Under the pieces are notes generated by a model. It did not search any database. It was not told the DNA's origin and worked only from the letters and a program-made list of their open reading frames with translations. 60,283 bases of DNA, taken from NCBI GenBank assembly GCA_018003315.1, contig JAGNEJ010000018.1:1-60283 (forward strand). The letters are read 5' to 3'. Origin of the DNA: Verrucomicrobiales bacterium. GTDB lineage: Bacteria > Verrucomicrobiota > Verrucomicrobiia > Verrucomicrobiales > V1-33. Position numbers and translations under genes: made by a program. This document shows positions 18,252 through 28,576 of the stretch, in pieces. Position 1 is the first letter of the stretch. The number at the start of each line of letters is the position of its first letter.

Positions 18252-19161
18252 CGCACTTGCCAGCAATCCCTTTGCCCCAACCGCCCACGAGCAGCGAAAG
18301 CAGTTTCGCTCCTATCTTGCCCGTTGGATGACCGGCATTGTCGCCGTCGGCCTGCTCATTCCCGTGGCCTGGATGCTGGGCTACATTCTGATCAAAGCGT
18401 GGCCTGTTCTTTCCTGGGAGTATTTCACTACCAGTGTCCGGAAGTCCGGAGCGGCCGGCGGCATCTGGGGGCCGCTCATCGGCACTTTCTACCTGACATT
18501 GCTCTGCCTCGCCATTGTCGCTCCAATCGGGGTGCTGGCGGGAATCTACCTGAATGAATATGCACCCGACAACCGCTTCACCCGGGCCATCATGATCGCC
18601 GTCACCAGCCTGGCAGGTGTGCCGAGCATCGTGCATGCCCTGTTCGGCCTGGGTGCCTTTGTGGCCACCATGCACATGCCGAAGGGTCTGCTTTCCGCAT
18701 CAATGACACTCGCTGTCATGACCCTGCCCATCATTATAACCAGCACAAAGGAGGCGCTGGCCTCCGTACCGAGGAACTTCCGGGAGGCTTGCTGGAACCT
18801 TGGCGCCTCCCGCTGGCAGACCATTCGCACCATTGTCCTGCCCAATTCCCTCAGCGGCATTCTTACCGGAGTGATCCTCGTGATCGCCCGGGCTGCAGGC
18901 GAGACCGCCCCGATCATGGCCATGGGAGCAGTGATCTTTGTCCCCATGGACATGGAGAGCGCCACCCGATTTGCTCCTTATGCCCTCAACGACCAGTTCA
19001 TGGCGCTGTCCAATCACCTCAACCTGATCTCCAAGGACATACCGGGCATCGCGGACGCCAGAAAGTTTGGAAGTGCCTTCGTGCTTCTGGCCCTGATCCT
19101 TTTCGTCAACGGCATCGCTTCTGCGGTCCGCTACCGCCTGCGCCGCCGCAAACGCTGGTAA
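18244..19161 (+). CDS. pstA: Phosphate ABC transporter permease PstA
   Basis: 305 residues from an ATG inside the end of pstC. Six hydrophobic segments and the PstA signatures TSLAGVPSIVHALFG and VPRNFREACWNLGASRWQTI, followed by VLPNSLSGILTGVILVIARAAGETAPI, are present. It pairs with PstC and contacts the ATPases through the EAA loop. Two separate ATPase genes follow. Confidence 0.93.
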   Translation: MPDALASNPFAPTAHEQRKQFRSYLARWMTGIVAVGLLIPVAWMLGYILIKAWPVLSWEYFTTSVRKSGAAGGIWGPLIGTFYLTLLCLAIVAPIGVLAGIYLNEYAPDNRFTRAIMIAVTSLAGVPSIVHALFGLGAFVATMHMPKGLLSASMTLAVMTLPIIITSTKEALASVPRNFREACWNLGASRWQTIRTIVLPNSLSGILTGVILVIARAAGETAPIMAMGAVIFVPMDMESATRFAPYALNDQFMALSNHLNLISKDIPGIADARKFGSAFVLLALILFVNGIASAVRYRLRRRKRW

Positions 19162-19175
19162 ACGTTCCCGTTTTC

Positions 19176-20009
19176 ATGAAGGCCGCCCCGGTCATTTCCC
19201 ACCCAAATTCAAAAGCCGCCGCCGTGCCTCGCACGGACACGGCCCCACTGCGCATGAGCACCACCCACCTGGCATTTCAGGACGTTTCCATCTGGTATGG
19301 AAACAGGAAGGCGCTGGATGAAGTCACCCTGGCTGTTCCGAAGAACTGCGTGCTCGGAATTGTCGGACCTGCCAACTCGGGGAAGACCTCCCTGCTCAAA
19401 ACCATCAACCGCACGATCGATTTCATCGCCACCGCCCGGGTGGAGGGCACGGTCTCCATCAACGGCGAGGACGTGCGGCGAATCAAAAATGTTTACGCAC
19501 TGCGGCGGCGCATCGGCATGGTGTTTCCGCTGCCGGTTGGGCTGCCCATGAGCGTTTACGAGAATGTCGCCTTTGCCCCGCGGCGCATGGGCATCCATGA
19601 CCGGGAGGAACTGGACCAGATCGTGGAACGCTGTCTGCGGCAAAGTGTTCTCTGGAATGAGGTCAAGGACCGTCTCGACCTGCTGGGTACGCGGCTCTCC
19701 GGCGGCCAGCAGCAGCGCCTCACTCTGGCCCGCGCCCTGAGCCTTGACCCCGAAATCCTTTGTCTGGACGAGTTTTCCATCGCAATCGATCCGGTCACGA
19801 CAATGAAGATTGAGGAGGTGCTGACCGGTTTGAAGGAAAAGATGACCATTGTTCTTGTAACGAACCTTACCCAGCAGGCACGGCGCATGGCGGACATCAC
19901 GGCCTTCATCAACGCCTCCGAACTGGTGGAGTGCGGAACCACCGACCAGATGTTCAACAGTCCCCAAAAAGAGATCACCGGCCGATACCTCAACGGCGAA
20001 TTCGGCTAA
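19176..20009 (+). CDS. pstB: PstB-like ATPase 1, with degenerate own nucleotide-site residues
   Basis: 277 residues from the ATG at 19176 (an internal ATG at residue 27 is possible). Walker A G64-PANS-GKT71 is still consensus. The signature LSGGQQQRLTLARAL (residues 174-188) is perfect, and Walker B keeps LCLDE with Glu199. However, the Q-loop reads GMVFPLP with Pro118 in place of Gln, the conserved Pro after DE is Phe200, the D-loop is IAID, and the H-switch reads LVTNLTQQ with Asn230 in place of His. It thus donates a good signature motif but should hydrolyse ATP poorly in its own site. It lies 14 bases after pstA and 12 before pstB2. Confidence 0.9.
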   Translation: MKAAPVISHPNSKAAAVPRTDTAPLRMSTTHLAFQDVSIWYGNRKALDEVTLAVPKNCVLGIVGPANSGKTSLLKTINRTIDFIATARVEGTVSINGEDVRRIKNVYALRRRIGMVFPLPVGLPMSVYENVAFAPRRMGIHDREELDQIVERCLRQSVLWNEVKDRLDLLGTRLSGGQQQRLTLARALSLDPEILCLDEFSIAIDPVTTMKIEEVLTGLKEKMTIVLVTNLTQQARRMADITAFINASELVECGTTDQMFNSPQKEITGRYLNGEFG

Positions 20010-20021
20010 CCCATCCGAAGC

Positions 20022-20837
<816 letters not shown>

Positions 20838-20902
20838 TTGAGATTTCACTGCACCGTTCTCCCTGCCCTGCAAGCAATCAACAAACCCCGAAAGGAAGCA
20901 AA

Positions 20903-21592
20903 ATGCCCGCCGAACACCGCCACATTCTCGGCCTCTTTGAGAAGGCCCTGCATCAGTTGAAACTGGATGTCACCAGCATGGCGGCCATCGCCGTGAAAAA
21001 CGTGACCAACGCCATCCGCGGCATGATCGACCGCAACGACGATCTCTGCAACCGTGCCATCGCCGATGACACTGAAGTGGACTCACTGGAAACGAAGATC
21101 GACCGCGAGGGAATGGAAATCATCATGAAATTCAGTCCGGTGGCTGCGGACCTGCGGCGTGTCATTTCCACGATGAAAGTCTCCTCCAGTCTCGAACGGG
21201 TGTCGGACCATGCCGTGAGCATTGCAAAGCGGGGCCGTCAGCTCAACTCGGGGGATGCGCTGCAGGAAACGCACCTTCTGGATCCCCTCATCACACTCGC
21301 ACTGGCCTCGCTCAACCATGCCGTCAAGGCCTTCAACGAGGATGACCTTCCGTCGTCCCTGAAAATCGCCGATGGTGATCCGGAATTGGAGACTGCCCAC
21401 CGCGGCCTGGCGCAAACGCTGACCAAACGCATGGAGGAGGACCCTGCCCACCTCAAGCATTACGTTGAACTCATGTTCGTGACCCGGTTCATCGTGCGGA
21501 TTGGCGACCAGGCGTCGAACATTGCCGAGGATGCGGTTTACTGCATTTCCGCATACGACATCCGCCACGGCGGAGCGCGGCCACAGACGTAG
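20903..21592 (+). CDS. phoU: Phosphate signalling and transport accessory protein
   Basis: 229 residues from the ATG at 20903, which has a purine-rich AAAGGAAG ahead of it, one of the few good ribosome sites in the window. It has two tandem three-helix PhoU repeats with the E/D-rich metal motifs DTEVDSLETKIDREGMEI and the ISTMKVSSSLERVSDHAVSI segment, then LFVTRFIVRIGDQASNIAED in the second repeat. It binds metal clusters at the membrane and links PstB activity to the PhoR/PhoB system. No phoR or phoB gene is in the window. Confidence 0.92.
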   Translation: MPAEHRHILGLFEKALHQLKLDVTSMAAIAVKNVTNAIRGMIDRNDDLCNRAIADDTEVDSLETKIDREGMEIIMKFSPVAADLRRVISTMKVSSSLERVSDHAVSIAKRGRQLNSGDALQETHLLDPLITLALASLNHAVKAFNEDDLPSSLKIADGDPELETAHRGLAQTLTKRMEEDPAHLKHYVELMFVTRFIVRIGDQASNIAEDAVYCISAYDIRHGGARPQT

Positions 21593-21612
21593 GCATTCTT
21601 CAACCAGCCGGC

Positions 21613-23994
21613 TCAGCGGACCTGCACCGGAAGCGCCCTGCCCAGCGCAGCCAAAACGCGGCCATGTGCCGCATCGACTTCGGCCGATTCCAGTGTCCGG
21701 GTCCGATCGCGATACGTTAGCCGGTAGGCGACTGATTTGGTGCCGACGGCGACCTTTTCGCCGGTGTAGACGTCGAACAGGCAGACGCTTTCCAGCAGCG
21801 GTTCCCTGGCCCGCTGCGCGGCGAAAAAATCGTCAAACTGCCCGTGGGTGATTTCGCGTGCAACAGCGAGGGCGACATCACGGCTGATTGCAGGGAACCG
21901 CGGCAGTTCCGCGAAACGCACTTCGCGCTGCACCGCTTTCTGGAGCAGATCGACATTGAGTTCTGCAAGGAAGAGCGGATGCCGCCCGTCGATGGCCCTG
22001 ACTTCACTGGGGCGGAGTTGGCCGAAGATCCCCACCGGCTTGCCGTTGATGAGGATCTGGGCGGCGAGCAGCAGCCAGTTGTGGCGGATGGGCTTGAACT
22101 TCACGGCCGCCCCCTCGCAAAGATTTTGCAGCACGCCCTGCAGGTCGCCATGGTCGGCGGAGCGCGGAGCGGGGTCTTGCCACGAGGCTTCCTGCAGGGG
22201 GCCGCCGAGCAGCAATGCCACGTTGGATTTTTCGTCTGGTGCCTCCTTTTTGGATTTGCTGAACACCGTGCCGGTCTCGAAAAAACGCAGCGTGGCGGTG
22301 CCCTGCCTCAGGTTGTTGGCGGCGGTGGCCAGCAGTCCCGGAATCAGACTGGGGCGCAGATGGGTGTGGTCAACACTGAGCGGATTTTTCAGTGGCACCG
22401 GCTCCAGCGAGCCGGGATTGGTGCCCAGCACTGCGGCAAGCTGCTTTTGGGAGATGAGCTTGATCGTCTGCGCTTCATAAAATCCGGCGCCGGTGAGCGT
22501 GAGTTTGAGCTGGTGAAGGAAATCGTAGGCCGCATCCGCCGGGCTTTCCTCCACCATGAGCGCTGTTCGGCCGGATGGGATGTTTTCGATTCCGTAAACC
22601 CGGGCGATTTCCTCAACCAGATCGACGCTGCGCTGCAGGTCCATCCGGTAACTGGGAATGGTGAACACATCGCCACCTTCCTGCCGCAAGCCCAGCCGTT
22701 CGAGGATTCCTGTCATTTCCTCCACTGGAATTTCCTTGCCTAACAGCTTTTGGCATCGCTCCACGCCAAGCCGAATTTCACCGGTCAGCTTCGGAGGCGT
22801 GCCGGCTGTCAAGGTGGCCGGGTCCGCAGTGCCGCCACAGAGTTCAAGAATGAGCCTGACCGCGAGTTCCGAAGCTCCAGCGGTCTGCTGGGGATCGACT
22901 CCCCGCTCGAAGCGGTAGCTGGAATCGCTGATGAGCCCGAGTCGCCGTGAGGTGCGTCGCACCATCGCGGGGTTGAAACAGGCGCTTTCCAGCAAAATGC
23001 TGGTGGTGGTTTCGGTCACTCCGCTGTCTTCGCCGCCCATGACCCCGGCAATGGCTACAGCCCGTTTCTGGTCGGCGATCACCAAATCCTCCGGCGTCAG
23101 CACATGGTTCCGGCCGTCCAGCGCGAGAAAGGATTCGTCCTGTGCGGCGGCGCGGACGGTGATGCCTCCGTCCAGCTTCGCCAGGTCGAAGGCATGCAGT
23201 GGCTGTCCCATTTCCATGAGGACATAGTTCGTAATGTCCACGATGCAGTTGATCGACCGCAGTCCGATGCTCTCCAGCCTGCGGCGCAGCCACTGCGGAC
23301 TGGGTCCGACCTTGACGCCATGAATGATGCGGGCGGTGTAAAACGGACACCCCTCCGGATGGTCCAGCTTGATTTCCGCAGGAGCAGCCGGCTTTGCTGG
23401 CTCCAGCACTTGCCAGTGAGCGACCGCCCCCTTGAGCGGAAGATTTGCCAGAGCGGCCAATTCCCGCGCCACTCCCAGGTGGCTCAGGCAGTCCGGGCGG
23501 TTGGGAGTGATTTCCAGTTCAAACACCGTGTCGGAGTCCATGACCTCATGGAGCGGGCGGCCCACCGGTGCATCGGCTGGCAAAATCAACAATCCTTCAT
23601 GGTCACCGGAAAGCCCCAGCTCCCGTCCGCTGCACATCATCCCCTGGCTCAACACACCGCGCAGTTTGCTCTCCTTGATTGCAAAATTTCCCGGCAGCAC
23701 CGCTCCGGGCAACGCCAGCGGAACTTTGTCGCCAGCGGCAAAGTTTTTGGCTCCGCAGACAATCTGCCGGGGGGACCCCGAGCCGTCTTCCACCTGGCAC
23801 AGGCGCAGGCGGTCCGCATTCGGATGGGGTTCAAAACTCGCCACCTGCCCCACGACAATCTTTTCGGAACGCACGCCTTTTTCCTCGATGCCTTCGACCT
23901 CGATTCCGGCGAATGTCAGCATGTCCGACAACTCCAGCGTGCTGCGGGAGGAGAGGTCGAGATGATCGGAGAGCCAGTTGAGCGAAATGTTCAT
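21613..23994 (-). CDS. pheT: Phenylalanine-tRNA ligase beta subunit
   Basis: 793 residues, normal length for PheT. In order: N-terminal MNISLNWLSDHLDL, the tRNA-binding OB domain (VGQVASFEPHPNADRLRLC to about 150), the B3/B4 editing domain (TPNRPDCLSHLGVAREL onward), the B5 domain, the core catalytic-like domain (VDLVEEIARVYGIENIP, LRPSLIPGLLATAANNLR), and a C-terminal anticodon-binding FDX-ACB domain (FPAISRDVALAV). With PheS it charges tRNA-Phe. pheS is not adjacent. It is convergent with phoU, with 20 bases between the stops and no clear terminator. Confidence 0.95.
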   Translation of the reverse strand: MNISLNWLSDHLDLSSRSTLELSDMLTFAGIEVEGIEEKGVRSEKIVVGQVASFEPHPNADRLRLCQVEDGSGSPRQIVCGAKNFAAGDKVPLALPGAVLPGNFAIKESKLRGVLSQGMMCSGRELGLSGDHEGLLILPADAPVGRPLHEVMDSDTVFELEITPNRPDCLSHLGVARELAALANLPLKGAVAHWQVLEPAKPAAPAEIKLDHPEGCPFYTARIIHGVKVGPSPQWLRRRLESIGLRSINCIVDITNYVLMEMGQPLHAFDLAKLDGGITVRAAAQDESFLALDGRNHVLTPEDLVIADQKRAVAIAGVMGGEDSGVTETTTSILLESACFNPAMVRRTSRRLGLISDSSYRFERGVDPQQTAGASELAVRLILELCGGTADPATLTAGTPPKLTGEIRLGVERCQKLLGKEIPVEEMTGILERLGLRQEGGDVFTIPSYRMDLQRSVDLVEEIARVYGIENIPSGRTALMVEESPADAAYDFLHQLKLTLTGAGFYEAQTIKLISQKQLAAVLGTNPGSLEPVPLKNPLSVDHTHLRPSLIPGLLATAANNLRQGTATLRFFETGTVFSKSKKEAPDEKSNVALLLGGPLQEASWQDPAPRSADHGDLQGVLQNLCEGAAVKFKPIRHNWLLLAAQILINGKPVGIFGQLRPSEVRAIDGRHPLFLAELNVDLLQKAVQREVRFAELPRFPAISRDVALAVAREITHGQFDDFFAAQRAREPLLESVCLFDVYTGEKVAVGTKSVAYRLTYRDRTRTLESAEVDAAHGRVLAALGRALPVQVR

Positions 23995-24188
23995 GTTTAC
24001 AGATTGGGCCGCAGTGGGTCGAATGGAAAAGCGGGCAAGGAATCATGCCCCGCGCAGATTTCACGGGAAAATTTCCGATTTCCTGCCCTGGCAGAGGCTG
24101 GCAAAGATTCCGCGGAAGGCTGGCCGCGCTTGTCGCCGACTTCCCGGCGTGGTAAACCTTCGTCAACCCCTGTTTCCGCCCCCAACCC

Positions 24189-27100
24189 ATGATTCGATTT
24201 CCGCCATTGGCGATGACTGCATTGCTGTGCTGCAGTGGCGCGCTGCCGAGCCGCGGACGGGTGGTCATCAGTGAATTTCTGACATCGAACCAGTCGGGAA
24301 TCACCGATGAAGATGGAGACACTTCCGACTGGATCGAACTCCACAATGCCGGACTGGAAACGGTGGACCTCACCGGATTCCACCTGACGGATGATGCCAC
24401 TGACATGCGGAAATGGACGCTCCCTTCCCGCCTGCTGGCACCCGGAAGCCATCTGGTCGTTTTCGCGTCGGGTAAAGACCGGACCGCTCCCAGGTTGCAT
24501 GCCAACTTTTCCCTGTTTTCAACGGGGGAATACCTGGCCCTGACCGATCCAACTGGCGTCATTGTTCATGTTGCCGGGAATCCATATCCTCCCCAGTCTT
24601 CCGATGTTTCCTACGGCCTCATTGATCCCGAAACCGAAGCGCAATCCGGATACTTCCTCACCCCCACGCCCGGATCTTCCAACCTTGGCGCCACCCTGCT
24701 CCTGCCTGCGCCAAAATTTTCCGTTCCGGCAAAAACCTTTGTCGCGCCGTTTGCCGTCACCCTGACATCTCCTGTGCCGGGGCATGTCATTCGCTACACG
24801 CTGGACGGAACCGTTCCAGAACCTTCGTCACCCGCCTATGCCGGCCCCATCACGATTTCCCTGACCACGCGCCTCCGGGCTCGCCTGTTCGATGGCGGCA
24901 GCGTTGCCAGCCAGATCGGGGGTGCCACCTATATTCATCTGGCCGGTGGAGCGGAGTCCTTCACCTCCAGTCTGCCCCTGGTCATTCTTGACAATTTCAG
25001 CGGCGGACACCCTGCCAATGGAACCCTGGCTCAGTGGATGGTGTTCGAGCCTGACAACGCCACCGGACGCAGCTCCCTGACCACCGCACCAGCCCTGAGC
25101 AGCCGTTCCTACATCAAGGTCCGCGGATCGAGCACTGCCAACGACCCCAAATACTCGCTGAGCCTGGAAACCCGCAATGAGCAGGACGAGGACGCCCGGG
25201 TTGCTCCGCTTGGCATGCCGCCAGATTCGGATTGGGTGCTCCAGGCGCCATACAGTTATGATCGATCGCTGATCCGCAATGCACTGGCCTACCAACTGAG
25301 CAACTCGCTCGGCATGTATGCCCCCAGGACGCGGCAGGTGGAGGTGTTTCTGAATACGGACGGCGGTTCGGTCACCGCGGCCGACTATTTTGGCGTGTTC
25401 ACGTTCATGGAAAAAATCACCCGCGGGGAGAACCGGGTGGACATTGCCAGGCTTCGCAACAGCGACGCAACGCTTCCCAACATTGCCGGCGGCTACCTCC
25501 TGAAGATCGACCGCCCGGACCCTGGAGACCAGGGATTCACTGCCGGCAACGGCCAGCGCTACTACTTCGTCGATCCCAAGGAACAGGAAATCACCATTGC
25601 GCAGCGCAACTGGATCACCAGCCATTTCAACACCTTCTGGACGACCCTGAGCAGTCCCATCTTTTCCGATCCCGTTGCCGGATATGCGGCCTTTGTGGAT
25701 GCGGATTCCATGGTCACTCACCATTTTTTCAACGTGGCGGTGAAAAACGTCGATGCCCTGCGACTGAGCACCTATCTCCACAAGGACCGCTGGGGGAAAC
25801 TCGTCTGGGGACCGGTCTGGGATTTCGACCGCTCCATGGACTCGCAGGACGGACGCGATGATCATTTCGATACTTGGCGCGGCGAAACCGGGGATCAGGG
25901 AACCGATTATTTCCGGCATCCGATGTGGCTGGAGTTGTTCCGCGATGGGAATTTCTGGCAGCGCTGGATTGACCAATTCGGCAAGGCCCGCAGCGGGGCA
26001 CTCTCGACACCACAGGTGCGCGCCGTCATCGACTCCATGGCGGAGGAGTTGGCTGAGGCCCAAGCCCGGAACTTTGCCCGCTGGCCAGCGGTCCCCCCGC
26101 GCATCACCTGGGTGTGGGAAATCAATCACCTCAAGGACTGGCTGACCAGCCGCCTGGACTGGATCGACCAGCAGTTCATCCGGCCCGCCATCTCCAATGC
26201 CCCCGCTCCCGGAGGCGGGCTGGTGCCGGGCGGTTTCCAGCTCACCCTGACATCACCCAGTCTGACCCGACCTGGTGCAGCCATTTACTATACCACCGAC
26301 GGCAGCGATCCCCGTGCGGCAGAAACCGGCCAGTTCGACCTGCCACTGGTAGCGCTGGACGCTCCAGTCAAAGCCCTGCTGCCTGCGTCCGATCCTGGTC
26401 CAGCCTGGCATGGCAGTGCCGCCAGTCCGGACACCTTTGATGACAGCGGCTGGATGACCGGCAGCAATGGCATGGGCTACGATGATTCCCCCGACTATGA
26501 CGCCTTCATCGGCCTGAGCTTCGAACCGCCCGCACCGGCCATGAAAAATGTGACCGGCAGCGCCTATCTTCGTGCGAAGTTCACCCTGTCCAGCACCCAG
26601 CTTGCCGCCATCGGCAAACTGGAGCTGCGCATGCGCTACGATGACGGATTTGCCGCATTCCTCAACGGGGTCGAGGTGGCCCGGGAAAACGCCCCTTCAA
26701 CCTTGCCATGGAATGCGCTGGCATCGGCCGGACGTGCGGATTCGGCTGCGCAAGTTCAAACGCCCTTCAACCTTTCGCCGTTCATTTCGCTGCTGCATGC
26801 CGGGGAAAATGTTCTCGCCATCCACGGCTTGAACTACCCGGTGAACAGTTCGGATTTCCTCTGCCAGGCCGAACTGCTGGCCAGTACCGCTCCGGCGGTC
26901 GCGGCATCCGCTGTCGCCTACGATGCTCCCGTCCCCATTTCCGGCACCACCAACCTGTTCGTCCGGGTCCATGACCCCACCGGTCCATTTGCTCCGTATC
27001 CCTACACCGGTTCAGGAGCCGGACAAGTCCCCGTCGGCAGCCACTGGAGCGCCCCCTTGCGCTTGAGTCTGTTTACGGATGCCGTTCCGGCCTCCAGCAC

Positions 27101-28001
27101 GTCACTGGTGATTTCGGAAATCATGTACCATCCCAAATCGGTCACGACGGCTGAAATGAATTCCGGCTTCGCCACCGATGACTTTGAATACCTGGTCTTG
27201 AAAAACATCCATTCGCAGCCGCTTGATCTCACTGGCATTCACTTTACTGCCGGCATTGCTTTTTCCGCCGAGCTCAACGCGCTCAGCTATCTGCCTGCAG
27301 GTGCCAGTGTGGTCCTCGCGGCCAATCCGGATGCATTTCGGCTTCGGCATCCAGGGGCCACTCTCCCCCTGCTCGGTGGGTTCCAGGGCAACCTTGGCGA
27401 CCAAGGGGAAATGCTCACGCTGCGCGGTGCCAGCGGCAGCATGATCAAGGAATTCGCCTACAGCGACCTCCCCCCTTGGCCAGCGTCTGCCGATGGAACC
27501 GGTTTTTCGCTGAAACTGCGTACGCCTGACACCAATCCACCCCACGCAAACCCGGCAAGCTGGCGGGCCAGTCAGGATCCCGGCGGGGAACTCCCCGGCA
27601 CCTTGGTGGTGGATTTCAATTCCTGGCGTCCGCGGCACTTCGATCCCGCGTCACCGCTGTATTCTGCATACTCCGCTCCGGATGCGGATCCGGACGGCGA
27701 TGGGCTGAACAATTTTGTGGAGTTTGCCACCGGCTCGCTGCCAACGCAAAGCACGCCTGCGCCGCTGCGGTTCCGAAAACAGGACAGCCTCCTGTTGCTG
27801 GAATATGACCGCCGTCCGGCGTTGTCCGGCGTTGAACTGCAAATTCAGACATCAGCATCCCCCAACGGCCCCTGGAGCGTCGCCGGTCCGCCATTTGGTC
27901 CCGTCACCATCAATTCCAGCGGACACGAAACCGTGAGCATCCTCCCTGACATTTCCAATGTTTCCCGGAAATTCTTCCGAATGCAGGTCTCGCAACCCTG
28001 A
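24189..28001 (+). CDS. Giant secreted lamin-tail/CotH protein
   Basis: 1270 residues. Signal peptide about 1-24. A first lamin-tail domain follows (VVISEFLTSN, SDWIELHNAG, LTGFHLTDDA). A chitobiase-type beta-sandwich lies near 170-245 (VIRYTLDGTVPEPSSPAY) and a CotH-kinase-like domain at about 260-620 (DYFGVFTFMEKITRGENRVD; GPVWDFDRSMDSQDG). Then come a second chitobiase-type module (YYTTDGSDP), a carbohydrate-binding-like beta domain (FDDSGWMTGSNGMGYDD), a second lamin-tail domain near 985-1100, and a DPDGDGLNNFVEFATG calcium-type motif leading to the C-terminal module. CotH kinases phosphorylate secreted proteins; activity here is unproven. There is no PEP-CTERM signal. Confidence 0.85.
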   Translation: MIRFPPLAMTALLCCSGALPSRGRVVISEFLTSNQSGITDEDGDTSDWIELHNAGLETVDLTGFHLTDDATDMRKWTLPSRLLAPGSHLVVFASGKDRTAPRLHANFSLFSTGEYLALTDPTGVIVHVAGNPYPPQSSDVSYGLIDPETEAQSGYFLTPTPGSSNLGATLLLPAPKFSVPAKTFVAPFAVTLTSPVPGHVIRYTLDGTVPEPSSPAYAGPITISLTTRLRARLFDGGSVASQIGGATYIHLAGGAESFTSSLPLVILDNFSGGHPANGTLAQWMVFEPDNATGRSSLTTAPALSSRSYIKVRGSSTANDPKYSLSLETRNEQDEDARVAPLGMPPDSDWVLQAPYSYDRSLIRNALAYQLSNSLGMYAPRTRQVEVFLNTDGGSVTAADYFGVFTFMEKITRGENRVDIARLRNSDATLPNIAGGYLLKIDRPDPGDQGFTAGNGQRYYFVDPKEQEITIAQRNWITSHFNTFWTTLSSPIFSDPVAGYAAFVDADSMVTHHFFNVAVKNVDALRLSTYLHKDRWGKLVWGPVWDFDRSMDSQDGRDDHFDTWRGETGDQGTDYFRHPMWLELFRDGNFWQRWIDQFGKARSGALSTPQVRAVIDSMAEELAEAQARNFARWPAVPPRITWVWEINHLKDWLTSRLDWIDQQFIRPAISNAPAPGGGLVPGGFQLTLTSPSLTRPGAAIYYTTDGSDPRAAETGQFDLPLVALDAPVKALLPASDPGPAWHGSAASPDTFDDSGWMTGSNGMGYDDSPDYDAFIGLSFEPPAPAMKNVTGSAYLRAKFTLSSTQLAAIGKLELRMRYDDGFAAFLNGVEVARENAPSTLPWNALASAGRADSAAQVQTPFNLSPFISLLHAGENVLAIHGLNYPVNSSDFLCQAELLASTAPAVAASAVAYDAPVPISGTTNLFVRVHDPTGPFAPYPYTGSGAGQVPVGSHWSAPLRLSLFTDAVPASSTSLVISEIMYHPKSVTTAEMNSGFATDDFEYLVLKNIHSQPLDLTGIHFTAGIAFSAELNALSYLPAGASVVLAANPDAFRLRHPGATLPLLGGFQGNLGDQGEMLTLRGASGSMIKEFAYSDLPPWPASADGTGFSLKLRTPDTNPPHANPASWRASQDPGGELPGTLVVDFNSWRPRHFDPASPLYSAYSAPDADPDGDGLNNFVEFATGSLPTQSTPAPLRFRKQDSLLLLEYDRRPALSGVELQIQTSASPNGPWSVAGPPFGPVTINSSGHETVSILPDISNVSRKFFRMQVSQP

Positions 28002-28175
28002 ACCGCCTCCGCCAGGATCCCGCTTTTCCGCATTCCCCCACGCCTTCACGGGACCACCTTTCTGCGCCCCAGGTTCCCATCACCAGCGCTTCCCGCCCCC
28101 CACCTAGCAAATCACCCGCAAGCTGAATTTTACAAAAAAATCACCGGATTTCAGGCGGCATTTTTGAAAAATTTC

Positions 28176-28204
28176 TTGTCTGCGTGACGCATCTTCGCTA
28201 TAAG
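28176..28204 (+). promoter_or_regulatory. Sigma-70-type promoter of the dnaA leader
   Basis: TTGTCT (28176-28181) and TATAAG (28199-28204) are separated by 17 bases; each differs little from consensus. An A/T-rich stretch upstream (28124-28175, with tracts such as ATTTTTGAAAAATTT) could act as an UP element. A start near 28211 would leave a leader of roughly 365 bases before dnaA. Confidence 0.6.
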
Positions 28205-28210
28205 GATCGG

Positions 28211-28440
28211 CACATGGAAGGAGCCGCCCAGCAGGCTCCCCCTGCGTTCCGGGGCGCTTTGCCAGTGGCATTCGCCCCAACTCTCCAGCCACCTCGTGAC
28301 CGACCAACTAACAAGCATGCACCAGCTTCCACCGGATCCCGCTCTTGCCGAGCGACACCGGCGAAACTGACGGGTTCCAAACGGAACTCAACCTGCGCTT
28401 GCCTGCCCATGTGTCAAACACATGTGAGGGTTTCTTTTTC
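28211..28440 (+). ncRNA. Candidate multi-hairpin structured RNA in the dnaA leader
   Basis: The 5' end CACATGG (28211-28217) is complementary to CCATGTG (28407-28413), closing a multibranch. Inside it are four hairpins: GGAGCC/GGCTCC (28220-28239), GGGGCG/CGCCCC with an inner TGCC/GGCA (28251-28278), CGCTC/GAGCG within CCGG/CCGG (28332-28361), and GGGTTCC/GGAACTC (28372-28389). Overlapping the closing strand is CATGTGT-CAA-ACACATG (28408-28424), followed by a T-rich run, TTTCTTTTTC. The closing stem and this last hairpin cannot form together, as in a switch or attenuator. No known riboswitch, 6S, RNase P, tmRNA or SRP core motif was recognised. Confidence 0.45.
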
Positions 28441-28457
28441 AAAAAAATCCGCCAATT

Positions 28458-28466
28458 TTATCCACC
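28458..28466 (+). promoter_or_regulatory. Single DnaA-box-like 9-mer
   Basis: TTATCCACC differs by one base from the consensus DnaA box TTATCCACA and lies 110 bases before dnaA. A lone near-match could serve autoregulation. No cluster of boxes is visible, so an origin is not supported here. Confidence 0.3.
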
Positions 28467-28576
28467 ATTCATGATTCCCATGTTCCTCGACCAGCCTGAC
28501 ACACCAGCCTGCCCGCCCCCCCCAACCGCCGCATCTCCCCACGCCAACCCTGTCACCTCCACAAGCCTGAACAGCC

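Noticed and set aside
28184-28474. 96-codon frame in the dnaA leader
   Set aside because: No recognisable protein features; it runs through the hairpins of the candidate RNA.
28002-28576. Chromosome origin next to dnaA
   Set aside because: Only one DnaA-box-like 9-mer and no box cluster; the A/T-rich part is small and better explained as promoter flank.
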